A stretch of 64,000 bases of DNA from Acidobacteriaceae bacterium (GCA_031296355.1 JARLFX010000388.1:62001-126000), one strand, 5' to 3'. Shown: positions 1 to 8,690, numbered from the stretch's first letter. Numbers and translations: made by a program. The notes: generated from the sequence alone by a model not told the origin.

Positions 1-1239
1 GTCGCTGAACTGCTCGTCGAGCATGTCGAGAAAGAAGTCCTCGCCGACGGTGTGGTCGCTCTTGGAGTCGAGCGCGCGGCGAATCTGACGCAGCAGCAGG
101 ATGTTTTCGACGGCGGCGTCGCGGAACAGCTCTTTCTGGCGGAGGATTTCGCTGTTGCCGAACTGCGTGCCGGCCTCGGTGATGGCGACGTCGCCTTCCT
201 CGACCTTGAGGAAACCGAGCAGGTGCGCCGCGTCGACGATCGGCAGCAGGTCGTCGATCTCGAAGGCGAGATCGTCGGCGAGGCGATAGATATCGTCGCG
301 TCCGCCCTTGTCGAGGAGCAGTTCGAGCAGGCCGGCGATGCCGCCGGGGCGCGCGTGGGGCAGCATCTGGTAGCGCATCTGGCGCTGATCGCGAGGGCGG
401 CGGCCGAGCGGATCGGGCGCCTGGGCGGGCGTGACGTCGGGCCGCGTGAGCACCTTGTAGATGTAGTCGACGAGCTGCGTGAAGGGCTCGGACTTGCGGT
501 CGCGGGGCTGCGGCAACTGTACGCGGAAGTCGGTGCGGATGTGGCCGGGATTGCGGCCGAGCACGATGATGCGGTCGGCGAGCAGCACGGCTTCTTCGAT
601 GTTGTGGGTGACGATGAAGACCGACTTCGTGGGCATGGTTTTTTTGGCCCACAGTTCGAGCAGCTCCGAGCGGAGGTTTTCGGCAGTGAGCACGTCGAGC
701 GCGGAGAAAGGCTCGTCCATGAAGAGAACTTCGGGCTCGACGACCAGCGCGCGCGCAAAGCCGACGCGCTGCTTCATGCCGCCGGAGAGTTCCTTGGGAT
801 AGGCAGCTTCAAAGCCGTCGAGGCCGACGGTGTCGAGCATCTTCATGCTGCGCTCGTGCCGCTCTGCGGGGGGCACGCCGCGGGCTCTCAGCGGCGCTTC
901 CACGTTTTCCAGCACGGTGAGCCAGGGGAAGAGCGCGAAGCTCTGGAAGACGATGGAGACGTTGATCTCAGCGTCGGCGATGGGCTGCTCGTGCCAGTAC
1001 ACCTGGCCGGCGGACGGCCGCGAGAGCCCGGCCAACATGCGCAGCATAGTGGACTTGCCCGAGCCTGAGGGCCCGAGCAGCGCCACGATCTCACCGGGCA
1101 CGATGCTCAGGTCTGTCGCCGAGATCACCTGGATGCGGTTCTCGCTCGGCTGCGCGTAATACTTCTCGATGCCGGCGGCGCGAATGATCGCGTCGGTCTT
1201 GGCCGGCGATGCGGTGGACTGGAGTTCGGCTTCGTGCAT
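1..1239 (-). CDS. ABC transporter ATPase, nitrate/sulfonate/taurine type, with C-terminal AAA-associated domain (3' partial)
   Basis: ATP-hydrolysing subunit of an importer of the nitrate/sulfonate/taurine group. The 413 codons in the window are open to the left edge, so the C-terminus is missing. Visible motifs are Walker A GPSGSGKS (residues 56-63), Q-loop VFQSFALFPW, signature LSGGMKQRV, Walker B VLFMDEPFSALD and the H-loop in VTHNIEEAV. After the roughly 260-residue ATPase core comes an extra domain of about 130 residues (from around LLELLLDKGG) that resembles the AAA-associated C-terminal domain found in some members of this family. The start is ATG 1239, giving MHEAELQ. No permease or binding protein is in the window; they would lie to the left. 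The substrate cannot be read from the sequence. Confidence 0.9.
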   Translation of the reverse strand, partial: MHEAELQSTASPAKTDAIIRAAGIEKYYAQPSENRIQVISATDLSIVPGEIVALLGPSGSGKSTMLRMLAGLSRPSAGQVYWHEQPIADAEINVSIVFQSFALFPWLTVLENVEAPLRARGVPPAERHERSMKMLDTVGLDGFEAAYPKELSGGMKQRVGFARALVVEPEVLFMDEPFSALDVLTAENLRSELLELWAKKTMPTKSVFIVTHNIEEAVLLADRIIVLGRNPGHIRTDFRVQLPQPRDRKSEPFTQLVDYIYKVLTRPDVTPAQAPDPLGRRPRDQRQMRYQMLPHARPGGIAGLLELLLDKGGRDDIYRLADDLAFEIDDLLPIVDAAHLLGFLKVEEGDVAITEAGTQFGNSEILRQKELFRDAAVENILLLRQIRRALDSKSDHTVGEDFFLDMLDEQFSD

Positions 1240-1539
1240 GGCTTCTCCGGTCGGAGCCGCGGGCGCGCCCGCGGCTCGGTGATCCAGGTAGTCTACGAGC
1301 GTCCGATGACATTCTTGTCAACGAGCGCGTCGCTGCGGAGTTGGGGGCTGTCGCCTGACGGTGCCGTTACAGGACGCAGCGTTTCCAGGGTTGTCGGTGT
1401 CGAGCCCGCGCTGCCTGGTGCGCAAGCATTCTCCCTCAGGTTACACAATCGGCCGCAATTTGTCCGCACGGCGGGGTATGATCGTCGATGGGCGGCTACC
1501 AGCCAAACTTCAGCGGCTAAACAGCATCCAAGAGAGCGT
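1240..1539. other. Divergent intergenic region
   Basis: About 300 bases between the minus-strand ABC ATPase and the plus-strand response regulator. It should carry both promoters. I see a GC-rich palindrome (gcgggcgcgcccgc) around 1258-1273 next to the ABC start, but no convincing -35/-10 pair and no coding frame with recognisable protein content. Confidence 0.5.
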
Positions 1540-1911
1540 ATGCCTGAGAATCGCGTCAAACCCAAGGTGCTTGTCGTCGACGACGAGCGCGTCATTGCCG
1601 ATACGCTCGCCATGATCCTCAACCAGAGCGGCTTCGATGCGCGCTCGGTCTACTCCGGCGAAAAGGCCGTGGAGACGGCCGGAACCTTCGCGCCCGACAT
1701 GCTCATCACCGACGTGATCATGGCCGACCTGAACGGCATCGATGCGGCGATCCAGATTCGCGCGCTGCTGCCGAAGATCAAGATCTTGCTTTTCAGCGGA
1801 CAGGCGGCGACGGCCGATCTGCTGGAGAAGGCGCGGGCGCAGGGTTACGAGTTCGACATTCTGGCCAAGCCGGTTCATCCGCAGGATCTGCTCAACCGCC
1901 TGCGCAGCTGA
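1540..1911 (+). CDS. Receiver-only response regulator
   Basis: Stand-alone CheY-like receiver domain of 123 aa with no output domain. Acidic pocket D14-D15 (VVDDE), phospho-acceptor D58 (LITDVIM), the conserved Ser at S86 (LLFSG) and K110 (LAKPVHP) are all present, so phosphorylation should be possible. The open frame extends far upstream, but ATG 1540 is preferred because homology begins there and AGAGAG lies just upstream. No histidine kinase is adjacent, so it is an orphan that probably acts by protein-protein contact or phospho-relay. Confidence 0.9.
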   Translation: MPENRVKPKVLVVDDERVIADTLAMILNQSGFDARSVYSGEKAVETAGTFAPDMLITDVIMADLNGIDAAIQIRALLPKIKILLFSGQAATADLLEKARAQGYEFDILAKPVHPQDLLNRLRS

Positions 1912-1963
1912 TCCATTCCAAAGAGTGGGGCGGCGGACCGGAAGGCTCGCCGCCATTTTATTT

Positions 1964-2563
1964 TTAGAAATCGCGACGGCCTTCGAGCGCGCGCGCCATG
2001 GTGACTTCATCGGCGTATTCGATATCGCTTCCGGCGGGGACGCCGGTGGCGATGCGCGTGATGCGCACTGGGAAGCGGCGCAGAAGTCCGGCGATCCACG
2101 AGGCCGTGGCTTCGCCTTCGAGTGTCGGACTGGTGGCCACGATGACCTCATCGACTTCGCCGCGCTCCACGCGCGCCTCCAGCGAACGGCCGCGCAACTG
2201 ATCGGGGCCGATGCCCTGCAGCGGCGAAAGCGTTCCGTGCAGCACGTGGTAGAGGCCGTTGTAATCGCGGGTGCGCTCGACAGCGTCGATGTTGGTCGGT
2301 TCTTCTACAACACAAACCACGCGACGATTGCGCGACGGGCTGGCGCAGTAGGCGCAGGGATCGACGTCGGTCACGTTGTTGCAGATGGAGCAGAGGCGCA
2401 GGCTGGCCTTGAGGTTGCGCACGGCCTCGGCCAGCGCGGCGGCGTCGTCGTCATCCGCACGCAGCAGGTGGAAGGCGTAGCGCTGCGCAGTCTTGGCGCC
2501 CACGCCGGGAAGCTTCTTCAATTCGTCGATCAGCCGCGCCATTGGCTCGGCATAGCGTGCCAC
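1964..2563 (-). CDS. recR: Recombination mediator RecR
   Basis: Full-length RecR (199 aa), the ring-forming partner of RecF/RecO that loads RecA at gaps. The N-terminal helix-hairpin-helix is in LIDELKKLPGVGAKTAQRYA, followed by a C4 zinc finger (CSIC and CAYC), then a Toprim domain starting at VVCVVEEPTNI and containing SPTLEGEAT. Last gene of the conserved order dnaX-ybaB-recR, 21 nt after ybaB, which fits co-transcription with the replication clamp loader. Confidence 0.97.
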   Translation of the reverse strand: MARYAEPMARLIDELKKLPGVGAKTAQRYAFHLLRADDDDAAALAEAVRNLKASLRLCSICNNVTDVDPCAYCASPSRNRRVVCVVEEPTNIDAVERTRDYNGLYHVLHGTLSPLQGIGPDQLRGRSLEARVERGEVDEVIVATSPTLEGEATASWIAGLLRRFPVRITRIATGVPAGSDIEYADEVTMARALEGRRDF

Positions 2564-2584
2564 TTCCGGGCCTCCGTATTCCGT

Positions 2585-2911
2585 TTAGCCGAGACCGGGC
2601 AGATTGAGCCCGCCCAGCAGTCCCTGAACGCTCGACTTGATGGCTTCGTCGGCCTTGTTGCCGGCGTCGTTGACCGCGGAGACGATCAGGTCTTCGAGCA
2701 TCTCCACGTCCGGCTGGCCGGCGGTAAGGCTCAGCGCGGCGCTGGGCTCGATGCGCAGCTTGAGCAACTGCTTTTTGCCGTTCATGGTCGCGGTGACCGC
2801 GCCGCCGCCCGCCAAGCCTTCGACCACGGTCTGGGCGAGCTTCTGCTGCATCTGCTCCTGCATCTCGTTGGCCTTGGAGAGCATTTCGGTCATCTTGAGC
2901 GGATTGAACAT
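2585..2911 (-). CDS. YbaB/EbfC family nucleoid-associated protein
   Basis: Small DNA-binding protein (108 aa), typical family length. It has the N-terminal helix rich in Met/Gln/Lys (EMLSKANEMQEQMQQKLAQ), the strand segment with the Gly pair (GLAGGGAVTATMNG) and a C-terminal helix. It sits between dnaX and recR, 19 nt after the dnaX stop, the usual bacterial context. The family binds DNA as a dimer; its exact role here is unknown. Confidence 0.95.
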   Translation of the reverse strand: MFNPLKMTEMLSKANEMQEQMQQKLAQTVVEGLAGGGAVTATMNGKKQLLKLRIEPSAALSLTAGQPDVEMLEDLIVSAVNDAGNKADEAIKSSVQGLLGGLNLPGLG

Positions 2912-2930
2912 TCGATCCTCACCTTTGGAA

Positions 2931-4832
2931 CTACTTGGCGCGCAGGTCGAGCACGCTGCGCACCTCGGCCTGGAATATCTCCTTGGCCTTTTGCACGAGC
3001 GGGTTCTCCATTGCGGCTTGCTGCACGCTGCCCTCGGGAACGGCCATGGTTCCCGAACCGGTCTGCGCCGTGCCGCCCTCGCCGGGCACGACCATGAAGC
3101 GCGCGGGGCCGCCCAGCTCTTGCAGCCTCTGCTTGATGACTTTTTCGGCTGCCGCGTTGACGGTGAGAGCGAGCATCTTTTTGCCGATGCCGCCGACTTC
3201 GATCTTGAGGTTGGAGCCGTCGAGCGTCCACAGCGCGCCGGAGAGCAGTTGCGAGGCGGAATCGTGGCCTGCTCCGGCGAGGGTGAGGCAGCAGGCGCGC
3301 TGGATGGCGGTCATGTCGGTGTTGGAGCCAGTGGCCGGCGCGGGCTGCGGAGCTTCGGCAACGTCAGGTTCCGCGGGCTCGATTGCAGGCACGCTGGGCG
3401 CGGGAGCCACGGGAAACGGCATCACCTTGTGGGCCACGGCGGGCTGCGGCGCGGAGTGCGCGGAGATGGAGGGCGCGGTTTCCGAGATGAGATCGGGCGC
3501 GGTGGCTGCCGTCTGCACGGGCGCGCTGGACCGGGACCATCCGCCACTGCTGCTGGAACCGAAGGGCGACACCGAGGGCGCTGCCGGCTTGGGTGCGGAT
3601 GCCGTGGCGCGCGGTGTGCTGGGAGCGGCGCTGGGGCGGGCGGGCGGAGCCGCGCTGCGCGCGGGCGCTCCGGCGGCGACGGCGCTGAGGAACTCTTCGA
3701 GCGGCAGGAGACGCTGGGCGTGGACCAGCTTGAGCAGGCCCAGTTCGAGATGGAAGCGCTGCTCCTGGCGATAGTTCAGATCGTCGAAGGTGCGCAGGAT
3801 GATTTGCAGGTTGCGGGTGATCTCCTCTTCGCTGAAGAGCATGGCGGTGCGGTTGGCGCGGGCGCGTTCGTCGGAGGAGATTTGCAGCAACTCGGTCTGC
3901 TCGCCGCCGATCTTGGCCATGAGCGCGTTGCGCAGGTAGCGGACCATCTGCCGGGCGAGCGAGGACGGGCTGTGGCCGGCGTTGAGCAGCACGTTGATCT
4001 GTTCCATCAACTCGGCGCTCTGGCCCTGCGCCACGGCTTCGAGCAGTCGCTCGAAAACAGCGTTGGGGACGGAGCCCATCAGTTCGCGAATCTGCGCGGC
4101 GGCCAGCACCGGACGACCGTCTTCGACGGGCGCGGAGGCGATGGCCTGGTCCATGATGGAGAGCGCGTCGCGCATGGAGCCGTCGCCGGCCTCGGCCAGC
4201 AGAGCGAGCGCGGCGTCTTCGGCGGTGACCTGCTCGTGCTCGGCGATCATCTTCAACTGGGCGAGGATGTCGTCGAACTTGACGGCGTGGAAGCTGAAGT
4301 GCTGACAGCGCGAGCGGATGGTCTGCGGAATGTTCTCGGGCTCGGTGGTGGCCATCATGAAGACCACGTGCGAGGGCGGCTCTTCGAGGGTCTTGAGGAG
4401 CGCGTTGAAGGCCGCATCGGTGATCTGATGGGCTTCGTCGAGGATGTAGATCTTGTAGCGGTCGCGGGCCGGGGCGTAGCGGGCGGCGTCGCGCAGTTCG
4501 CGAATCTCGTCGATGCCGCGATTGGTGGCCGCGTCGATCTCGATGACGTCGACGGCCGAACCGGAGCGGACCTCGGTGCAGGACTCGCAGACGCCGCAAG
4601 GCTCGGCGGTGGGCCGCTCGGCGGAGCCGACGGCGGTGCGGCAGTTGAGCGCCTGGGCGAGGATGCGGGCGATGGTGGTTTTGCCGATGCCGCGATGGCC
4701 GGAGAAGATGTAGCCGTGGGCAACGCGGTTCTGCTCCAGCGCGTTCATGAGCGTGCGCGTGACGTGATCCTGGCCGGCGACGTCGGCGAACCGCTGCGGA
4801 CGATACTTCCGGGCAAGAACCTGATACTCCAT
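2931..4832 (-). CDS. dnaX: DNA polymerase III subunits gamma/tau
   Basis: Clamp-loader ATPase, 633 aa from the chosen start. Walker A GHRGIGKT (residues 45-52), a four-Cys zinc module around CGVCESC, DEAH-type Walker B in ILDEAHQ, sensor region TLEEPP and the SRC motif in IRSRCQHF are all present. A long Ala/Pro/Ser-rich linker (about residues 395-510) precedes the tau C-terminal domain. The frame opens upstream at 4868, but ATG 4832 (MEYQVLARKYRPQ) matches the family N-terminus and has AGGAGA 10 nt upstream. First of dnaX-ybaB-recR. I did not find an obvious frameshift site for a separate gamma product. Confidence 0.96.
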   Translation of the reverse strand: MEYQVLARKYRPQRFADVAGQDHVTRTLMNALEQNRVAHGYIFSGHRGIGKTTIARILAQALNCRTAVGSAERPTAEPCGVCESCTEVRSGSAVDVIEIDAATNRGIDEIRELRDAARYAPARDRYKIYILDEAHQITDAAFNALLKTLEEPPSHVVFMMATTEPENIPQTIRSRCQHFSFHAVKFDDILAQLKMIAEHEQVTAEDAALALLAEAGDGSMRDALSIMDQAIASAPVEDGRPVLAAAQIRELMGSVPNAVFERLLEAVAQGQSAELMEQINVLLNAGHSPSSLARQMVRYLRNALMAKIGGEQTELLQISSDERARANRTAMLFSEEEITRNLQIILRTFDDLNYRQEQRFHLELGLLKLVHAQRLLPLEEFLSAVAAGAPARSAAPPARPSAAPSTPRATASAPKPAAPSVSPFGSSSSGGWSRSSAPVQTAATAPDLISETAPSISAHSAPQPAVAHKVMPFPVAPAPSVPAIEPAEPDVAEAPQPAPATGSNTDMTAIQRACCLTLAGAGHDSASQLLSGALWTLDGSNLKIEVGGIGKKMLALTVNAAAEKVIKQRLQELGGPARFMVVPGEGGTAQTGSGTMAVPEGSVQQAAMENPLVQKAKEIFQAEVRSVLDLRAK

Positions 4833-4936
4833 GGGCACGCACTCTCCTGGGCTCGTGATTGCGTTCACGGCCTAAGGGCGATTGTATCGTTCCGGGGTGG
4901 CGCGGGCGCGGGTGGAAAAGTGTGCGCTTTGCTGGG

Positions 4937-5398
4937 CTACTTCGCGGCAGACTTGTGAGTTGCCGCCTTCTTCGCGAGGGCCGCGCGGCGGCGGACCTCT
5001 TCGCGGGAGTACATGGTGCCACGGCACTTCGGCTTGCCGCAGTTGCAGGCGTTTTCTTCGTCGCCGCCGTCGTAGAGGCAGTAATCGTAGGTGAGTTCTT
5101 CGTTGGCGGCGATGGGCTTGATGGCCTTGATCCAGACGCGGCCCTTGATCTCTTCGGTCTGGCAGTTGGGCTCGCAGCTGTGGTTTAGAAACATGGCCAT
5201 GCAGTGGCCGTCGATGACGGTGCGCCCGGAGCCGAGTCCAAACAGGTAGGTGATGGGCAGGTCTTCGTAGCGGATGTCGGCCTGGGCCTTGGTGAGGCGC
5301 GGGCCGGTGTATTCGGCCAGCAGCGTGCCTTTGCGGATGGGAGCGGTGGTGTAGCAGCCGGCGGCGTGGATGGCGGAGGAACGGATGATGAGGGCCAT
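4937..5398 (-). CDS. SET domain protein (putative protein-lysine methyltransferase)
   Basis: Compact SET-domain protein of 153 aa. The cofactor and active-site signatures are complete: NHSCEPNC (residues 72-79) and ELTYDY (101-106), followed by a post-SET-like Cys cluster CNCGKPKC (118-125) that normally binds zinc. A basic Ala/Lys-rich tail ends the protein. ATG 5398 (MALIIRSS) is taken as the start because the frame upstream of it (to 5449) has no family-like sequence. It lies 104 nt upstream of dnaX in the same direction. SET proteins transfer methyl groups from S-adenosylmethionine to lysine; the bacterial substrate is not known from sequence. Confidence 0.88.
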   Translation of the reverse strand: MALIIRSSAIHAAGCYTTAPIRKGTLLAEYTGPRLTKAQADIRYEDLPITYLFGLGSGRTVIDGHCMAMFLNHSCEPNCQTEEIKGRVWIKAIKPIAANEELTYDYCLYDGGDEENACNCGKPKCRGTMYSREEVRRRAALAKKAATHKSAAK

Positions 5399-5464
5399 GT
5401 TTCGGGGGTGTCTTTTCCTGGGACAACTTGAGTAGGGTACGGATGGCATCCTACCATTGGAGAT

Positions 5465-6208
5465 GTGCGGATTGGGAGCGAGACGGGCGTGAAGCGGTTT
5501 TTAGCAATGCTGGCGGTGACGATGGGCGCATGGTGCGTGGCGGCGGGCGCGCAGCAGGCGCAACCGGCGCAGCCTGACGCGCCGGCCAAGCCCGCGCAGG
5601 AAGCGAACCCGTTCCCGGGCGAGAACAGTAACGCTCCGGTGATTCCGACGGACCTGAGCGCAGCGCCAGCGGCGAGTGACGCGATCGACTACGGCAAGGT
5701 GGCGCTGGCGGATGCGGGCGCGGACCCGGTGCACAGCCCCGACGACGGCACGCCCGCCGCCAGCAGCGATGCGGGCAGTGGCGGATCGAGTTCGAGCAGC
5801 GCGGGGCTCGACGACCTGATTCAGGGGCCCGCCGAGACGGAGCGCAAGGGCCGCCATGGCCGCAAAGGCGACGACGCGGAACCCGTGAAGCACACCGGCC
5901 CGGCCGAGGACGAGCAGGTGGGCGCGTACTACCTGGAAACGAAGAACTGGACCGGGGCGCTGTCGCGATTCCAGTCGGCGCTGGTGCTGGACCCGGAGAA
6001 CCCCGATGTCTACTGGGGTCTGGGCGAGGCGCAGCGGCACCTGGGCAAGCTGGCCGAGGCCAAGGCGAACTACCGGAAGCTTGTCGAGTACGACCCGGAC
6101 TCGAAGCACGGCAAGGAAGCGCAGAAGCTGCTGAAAGAGCCGGAGCTGGCGAACGCGCCGGCGGTGGCGGCGACGACGGCAACGCCCGTGCAGCCGTCGC
6201 AGCCGTAA
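5465..6208 (+). CDS. Secreted TPR-repeat protein
   Basis: 247-aa exported protein. A signal-peptide-like segment (FLAMLAVTMGAWCVAAGAQ) ends at about residue 29, followed by a low-complexity Pro/Ala/Gln/Ser region to about residue 110. A C-terminal pair of TPR-like helices (about 150-220: AYYLETKNWTGALSRFQSAL, then a second LGEAQRHLGKLAEAKANYRK) ends in a Pro/Gln/Thr tail. GTG 5489 is an alternative start that would put the basic residues directly before the hydrophobic core. Convergent with the prepilin peptidase gene. Likely a periplasmic scaffold; partner unknown. Confidence 0.75.
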   Translation: MRIGSETGVKRFLAMLAVTMGAWCVAAGAQQAQPAQPDAPAKPAQEANPFPGENSNAPVIPTDLSAAPAASDAIDYGKVALADAGADPVHSPDDGTPAASSDAGSGGSSSSSAGLDDLIQGPAETERKGRHGRKGDDAEPVKHTGPAEDEQVGAYYLETKNWTGALSRFQSALVLDPENPDVYWGLGEAQRHLGKLAEAKANYRKLVEYDPDSKHGKEAQKLLKEPELANAPAVAATTATPVQPSQP

Positions 6209-6240
6209 GCCGGTACCCCTTCGCTCTTGTGAGTTGTGTG

Positions 6241-6305
6241 CTTTCCCAGGTCCGAAAACACGGACCTGGGGCACCCATTTTCGTGCTTGGGTGGGAACAC
6301 GAAAG
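6241..6305. repeat. Dispersed palindrome family A, copy 1 (with adjoining second hairpin)
   Basis: ctttcccaggtccg / cggacctggggcaccc forms an imperfect palindrome with the flanks shared by four other copies in this window (about 8461, 16015, 25399, 41151). It is followed at 6277-6305 by a second inverted repeat (tttcgtg...cacgaaa enclosing gggtggga) that looks like an opposite-facing relative. It lies between convergent genes. Confidence 0.75.
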
Positions 6306-6321
6306 TGAGTCGCATTTTCGA

Positions 6322-7230
6322 CTAGTTGAGGCCAGAGTAGCGCATGTAGGCGGCGAGGATCGGTTGACCCCAGAGGCTGGCGACGATGCCGCCGATGCAG
6401 AGGAACGTGCCGAGCGGGAGCTTGGCGAGCGCGGGGTTTTCTACGCCTTCGCGTGGGCCGCGCACGAGTACGACTACACCGACAACTGAACCGAAAACTA
6501 CGCCGAGCGCGAAGGCGAGCAGCGCGCCGGGCAGGCCGAGCCACGCGGCGAGCAGGGCCATGAGCTTGGCGTCGCCGAGGCCGATGCCCTCGCGGCGGCG
6601 GATGAGCCAGTAGAGCCAGCGGATGGCTAGGATGAGGAAGGCGGCGGCGAGGATGGCAAGGATGCGATCTCGCCAAAAGCTTCGCATATATGGCGAAATG
6701 AAAAAGTTCTCTAGAGTTATCGGAGAGACGATACTTCCTGCAAAGAAGTAGCTATAAAGAGCGGCAACAAATACTCCGCCGAAAATTCCAGGCAGCGTTA
6801 GCTTGTCCGGGAGCCAAAGGTTCTCGGCATCGAGTGCAGCCAGTGCTACGAGCAGCCAAAGAAGTGCGAATGGCCCCAGGAAGCCGACGATCAGCAAAGG
6901 GAGGGTCAAGTACGACAATTCGAGATACGAAATAGAGAAATAACCGTAGTGCCACGCGCTTATAGCCCATAGCACTCCGACCAAGAGTTCGACTGCTGGA
7001 TAGCGCCAACTGATGGCGGACTTGCAGGTGCGGCAGCGGCCGCCGAGGGCGAGCCAGCTCAGGAGCGGGATGTTCTCCCACCAGGTGAGGGTGCGGCGGC
7101 AGGTGCGGCAGTGCGAGCGGGGCTTGACGATGCTTTCGCCGGCGGGCCAGCGGCTGAGGCAGACATTCAAAAAGCTGCCGAAGGCGAGGCCGGCGAGCGC
7201 GGCGAAGGCGGTGATTAAGGCTCGGATCAT
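6322..7230 (-). CDS. Prepilin peptidase / N-methyltransferase (A24 family)
   Basis: Polytopic inner-membrane aspartic protease (302 aa) that cleaves and methylates type IV prepilins and type II pseudopilins. The N-terminal GSFLNVCLSRWPAGES and the two zinc-type Cys pairs CRTC..CRTC of the cytoplasmic methyltransferase loop (about 42-72) are intact. The catalytic aspartates are in LDAENLWLPDKLTLP and the GLGDAKL motif. About seven to eight hydrophobic helices are visible. Full-length PilD/GspO. No pilin genes are adjacent; the secretin-like genes of the window are near 55-58 kb. Confidence 0.95.
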   Translation of the reverse strand: MIRALITAFAALAGLAFGSFLNVCLSRWPAGESIVKPRSHCRTCRRTLTWWENIPLLSWLALGGRCRTCKSAISWRYPAVELLVGVLWAISAWHYGYFSISYLELSYLTLPLLIVGFLGPFALLWLLVALAALDAENLWLPDKLTLPGIFGGVFVAALYSYFFAGSIVSPITLENFFISPYMRSFWRDRILAILAAAFLILAIRWLYWLIRRREGIGLGDAKLMALLAAWLGLPGALLAFALGVVFGSVVGVVVLVRGPREGVENPALAKLPLGTFLCIGGIVASLWGQPILAAYMRYSGLN

Positions 7231-7507
7231 CTGCGGTTTGAGTCTACCAGTGAGAGGACGCGGAGGCGACGCGCGACGCTCACCATGGTGGCGCGGTGCA
7301 GGCGGCTAGCAGATTCGTCGAAATAATCTGCAAAGTTTCGGGCAGTTTTGAAAATATCGGGGTGGGGGTGGGGGTGGGCCTTCCAGGATTCCGACCGATC
7401 CCATGCCTGAAACGATTGTGCGCCAGGCGAAGGTAATTTTCTGCAAAGGGCGAGAGGGATTTTCGGGGGCGGGAGGGGCGGCTGCATCGCGCGGTAGACT
7501 GGAGGAG

Positions 7508-8419
7508 ATGGACTCCGCACGCGACGCAGACTGTCCTAAGCTTCCCACGCCTGCCCCCAAGGCCGCAGTAGTTACCGATCCGGCGAGGGCCGGTGCGCTT
7601 TTCTCGGAGTCGGCGGCTATTATGGCCCGGCTGCGCGCGCCGGACGGCTGCCCGTGGGACCGCGAACAGACCTTCGACACCATTCGCAAATACACACTGG
7701 AAGAGACCTACGAGGTCTTCGACGCCATTGAGCGGCGGGACTTTCCGCATCTGGCCGAGGAGCTGGGCGACCTGCTGTTGCAGGTGCTGTTCCACGCGGA
7801 GATGGCGGCGAACGAAGGGCATTTTACGATTGCCGACGTGCTGAACGAGCTGAACCGCAAGCTGGTGCGGCGGCATCCGCATGTGTTCGGCGAGGAGGCC
7901 TCTCGCGCGGCTGGGAACGCGGCTAGCGTGGATGCCGACGTGGCGGGCTCGGCGGCGAAGGTGCTGGCCAACTGGGACGAGATCAAGAAACTGGAAAAGG
8001 CCACGAAACCCGAGGCCGATGCTTCGCGGCTGGATACGGTGCAGCGGGCGATGCCGGCGTTGGCCGAGGCGGCGAAGCTGGGATCGAAGGCGGCGAAGGC
8101 GGGGTTCGACTGGCCGACGTGGCGGGAGTTGCTGCCGAAGGTCGCCGAAGAGACGGCGGAGCTGGAGGCCGAGGCTGCTTCGGACGATCCGGCGCGGAAG
8201 CCTGCCGTGGAGGCAGAGCTGGGCGATCTGCTGTTTACGGTGGTGAATCTGGGGCGTCATCTGGGCGTGGACGCGGAGATGGCTTTGCGCGGGTGCAATA
8301 GGCGATTTCGCGAGCGGTTCCGGCTGATGGAGCAGGGGTCGGAGAGGCCGCTGGAAGAATTGAAGCCGGAGGAACTGGAAGAGCTGTGGGCGGCGGCGAA
8401 GAGGAAGCTGGCGGGGTAG
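7508..8419 (+). CDS. mazG: Nucleoside triphosphate pyrophosphohydrolase MazG
   Basis: Hydrolyses (d)NTPs to NMP and PPi, a housecleaning role. Two MazG domains are seen: the N-terminal one with GCPWDREQTF, LEETYEVFDAI and EELGDLLLQV, and the C-terminal one with EETAELEAE and EAELGDLLFTVVNLGRHLGVD. 303 aa from ATG 7508, about 40 residues longer than E. coli MazG at the N-terminus. GGAGGAG abuts this ATG closely (about 2 nt), so a later start cannot be ruled out. Not associated with a mazEF toxin pair. Confidence 0.93.
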   Translation: MDSARDADCPKLPTPAPKAAVVTDPARAGALFSESAAIMARLRAPDGCPWDREQTFDTIRKYTLEETYEVFDAIERRDFPHLAEELGDLLLQVLFHAEMAANEGHFTIADVLNELNRKLVRRHPHVFGEEASRAAGNAASVDADVAGSAAKVLANWDEIKKLEKATKPEADASRLDTVQRAMPALAEAAKLGSKAAKAGFDWPTWRELLPKVAEETAELEAEAASDDPARKPAVEAELGDLLFTVVNLGRHLGVDAEMALRGCNRRFRERFRLMEQGSERPLEELKPEELEELWAAAKRKLAG

Positions 8420-8460
8420 GGATGCTAGCGGAGTTCGTGCCGTGCGCGCGCGGATTCCGT

Positions 8461-8498
8461 GGTTTCCCCGGTCTCAAAATCGAGACCGGGGGCACCCG
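8461..8498. repeat. Dispersed palindrome family A, copy 2
   Basis: ccccggtctc, a short loop, gagaccggggg and then the shared gcaccc flank. It lies 3' of mazG. The stem sequence differs from copy 1 on both arms together, while the flanks are conserved. Confidence 0.8.
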
Positions 8499-8610
8499 GC
8501 GGGGGAGAACAAGTCGGCGAATTGGCTGAAGCCGTGGCGGGGTTGGAGCAATGGGCTGATGGCGTCAGGAAGGCTCTGAAGAACAGTTCATTCGTGAAGA
8601 GGCAGGAGCA

Positions 8611-8678
8611 CCTCAGGGGCTAAAGGCCGCAGTTTTATTGGCCGGTCGACGTACGGCGTGAAGGCCGTACCCTTCACG
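8611..8678. repeat. Dispersed element family B, copy 1
   Basis: Begins cctcaggggctaaa and ends with a gtacgg/ccgtac hairpin followed by cccttcac. A second copy in the same orientation lies at 42902-42968. It sits just upstream of the acyltransferase gene and supplies part of that gene's optional N-terminal extension. Confidence 0.75.
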
Positions 8679-8690
8679 CCGGAGTTTTTA

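Noticed and set aside
2637..4958. A 773-codon open frame on the plus strand opposite dnaX
   Set aside because: High GC leaves the antisense frame open. The product is Gly/Arg/Asp-rich without any family motif, and the minus strand encodes a complete DnaX.
7508..8419. MazEF toxin-antitoxin link of mazG
   Set aside because: No small mazE or mazF frame lies next to it.
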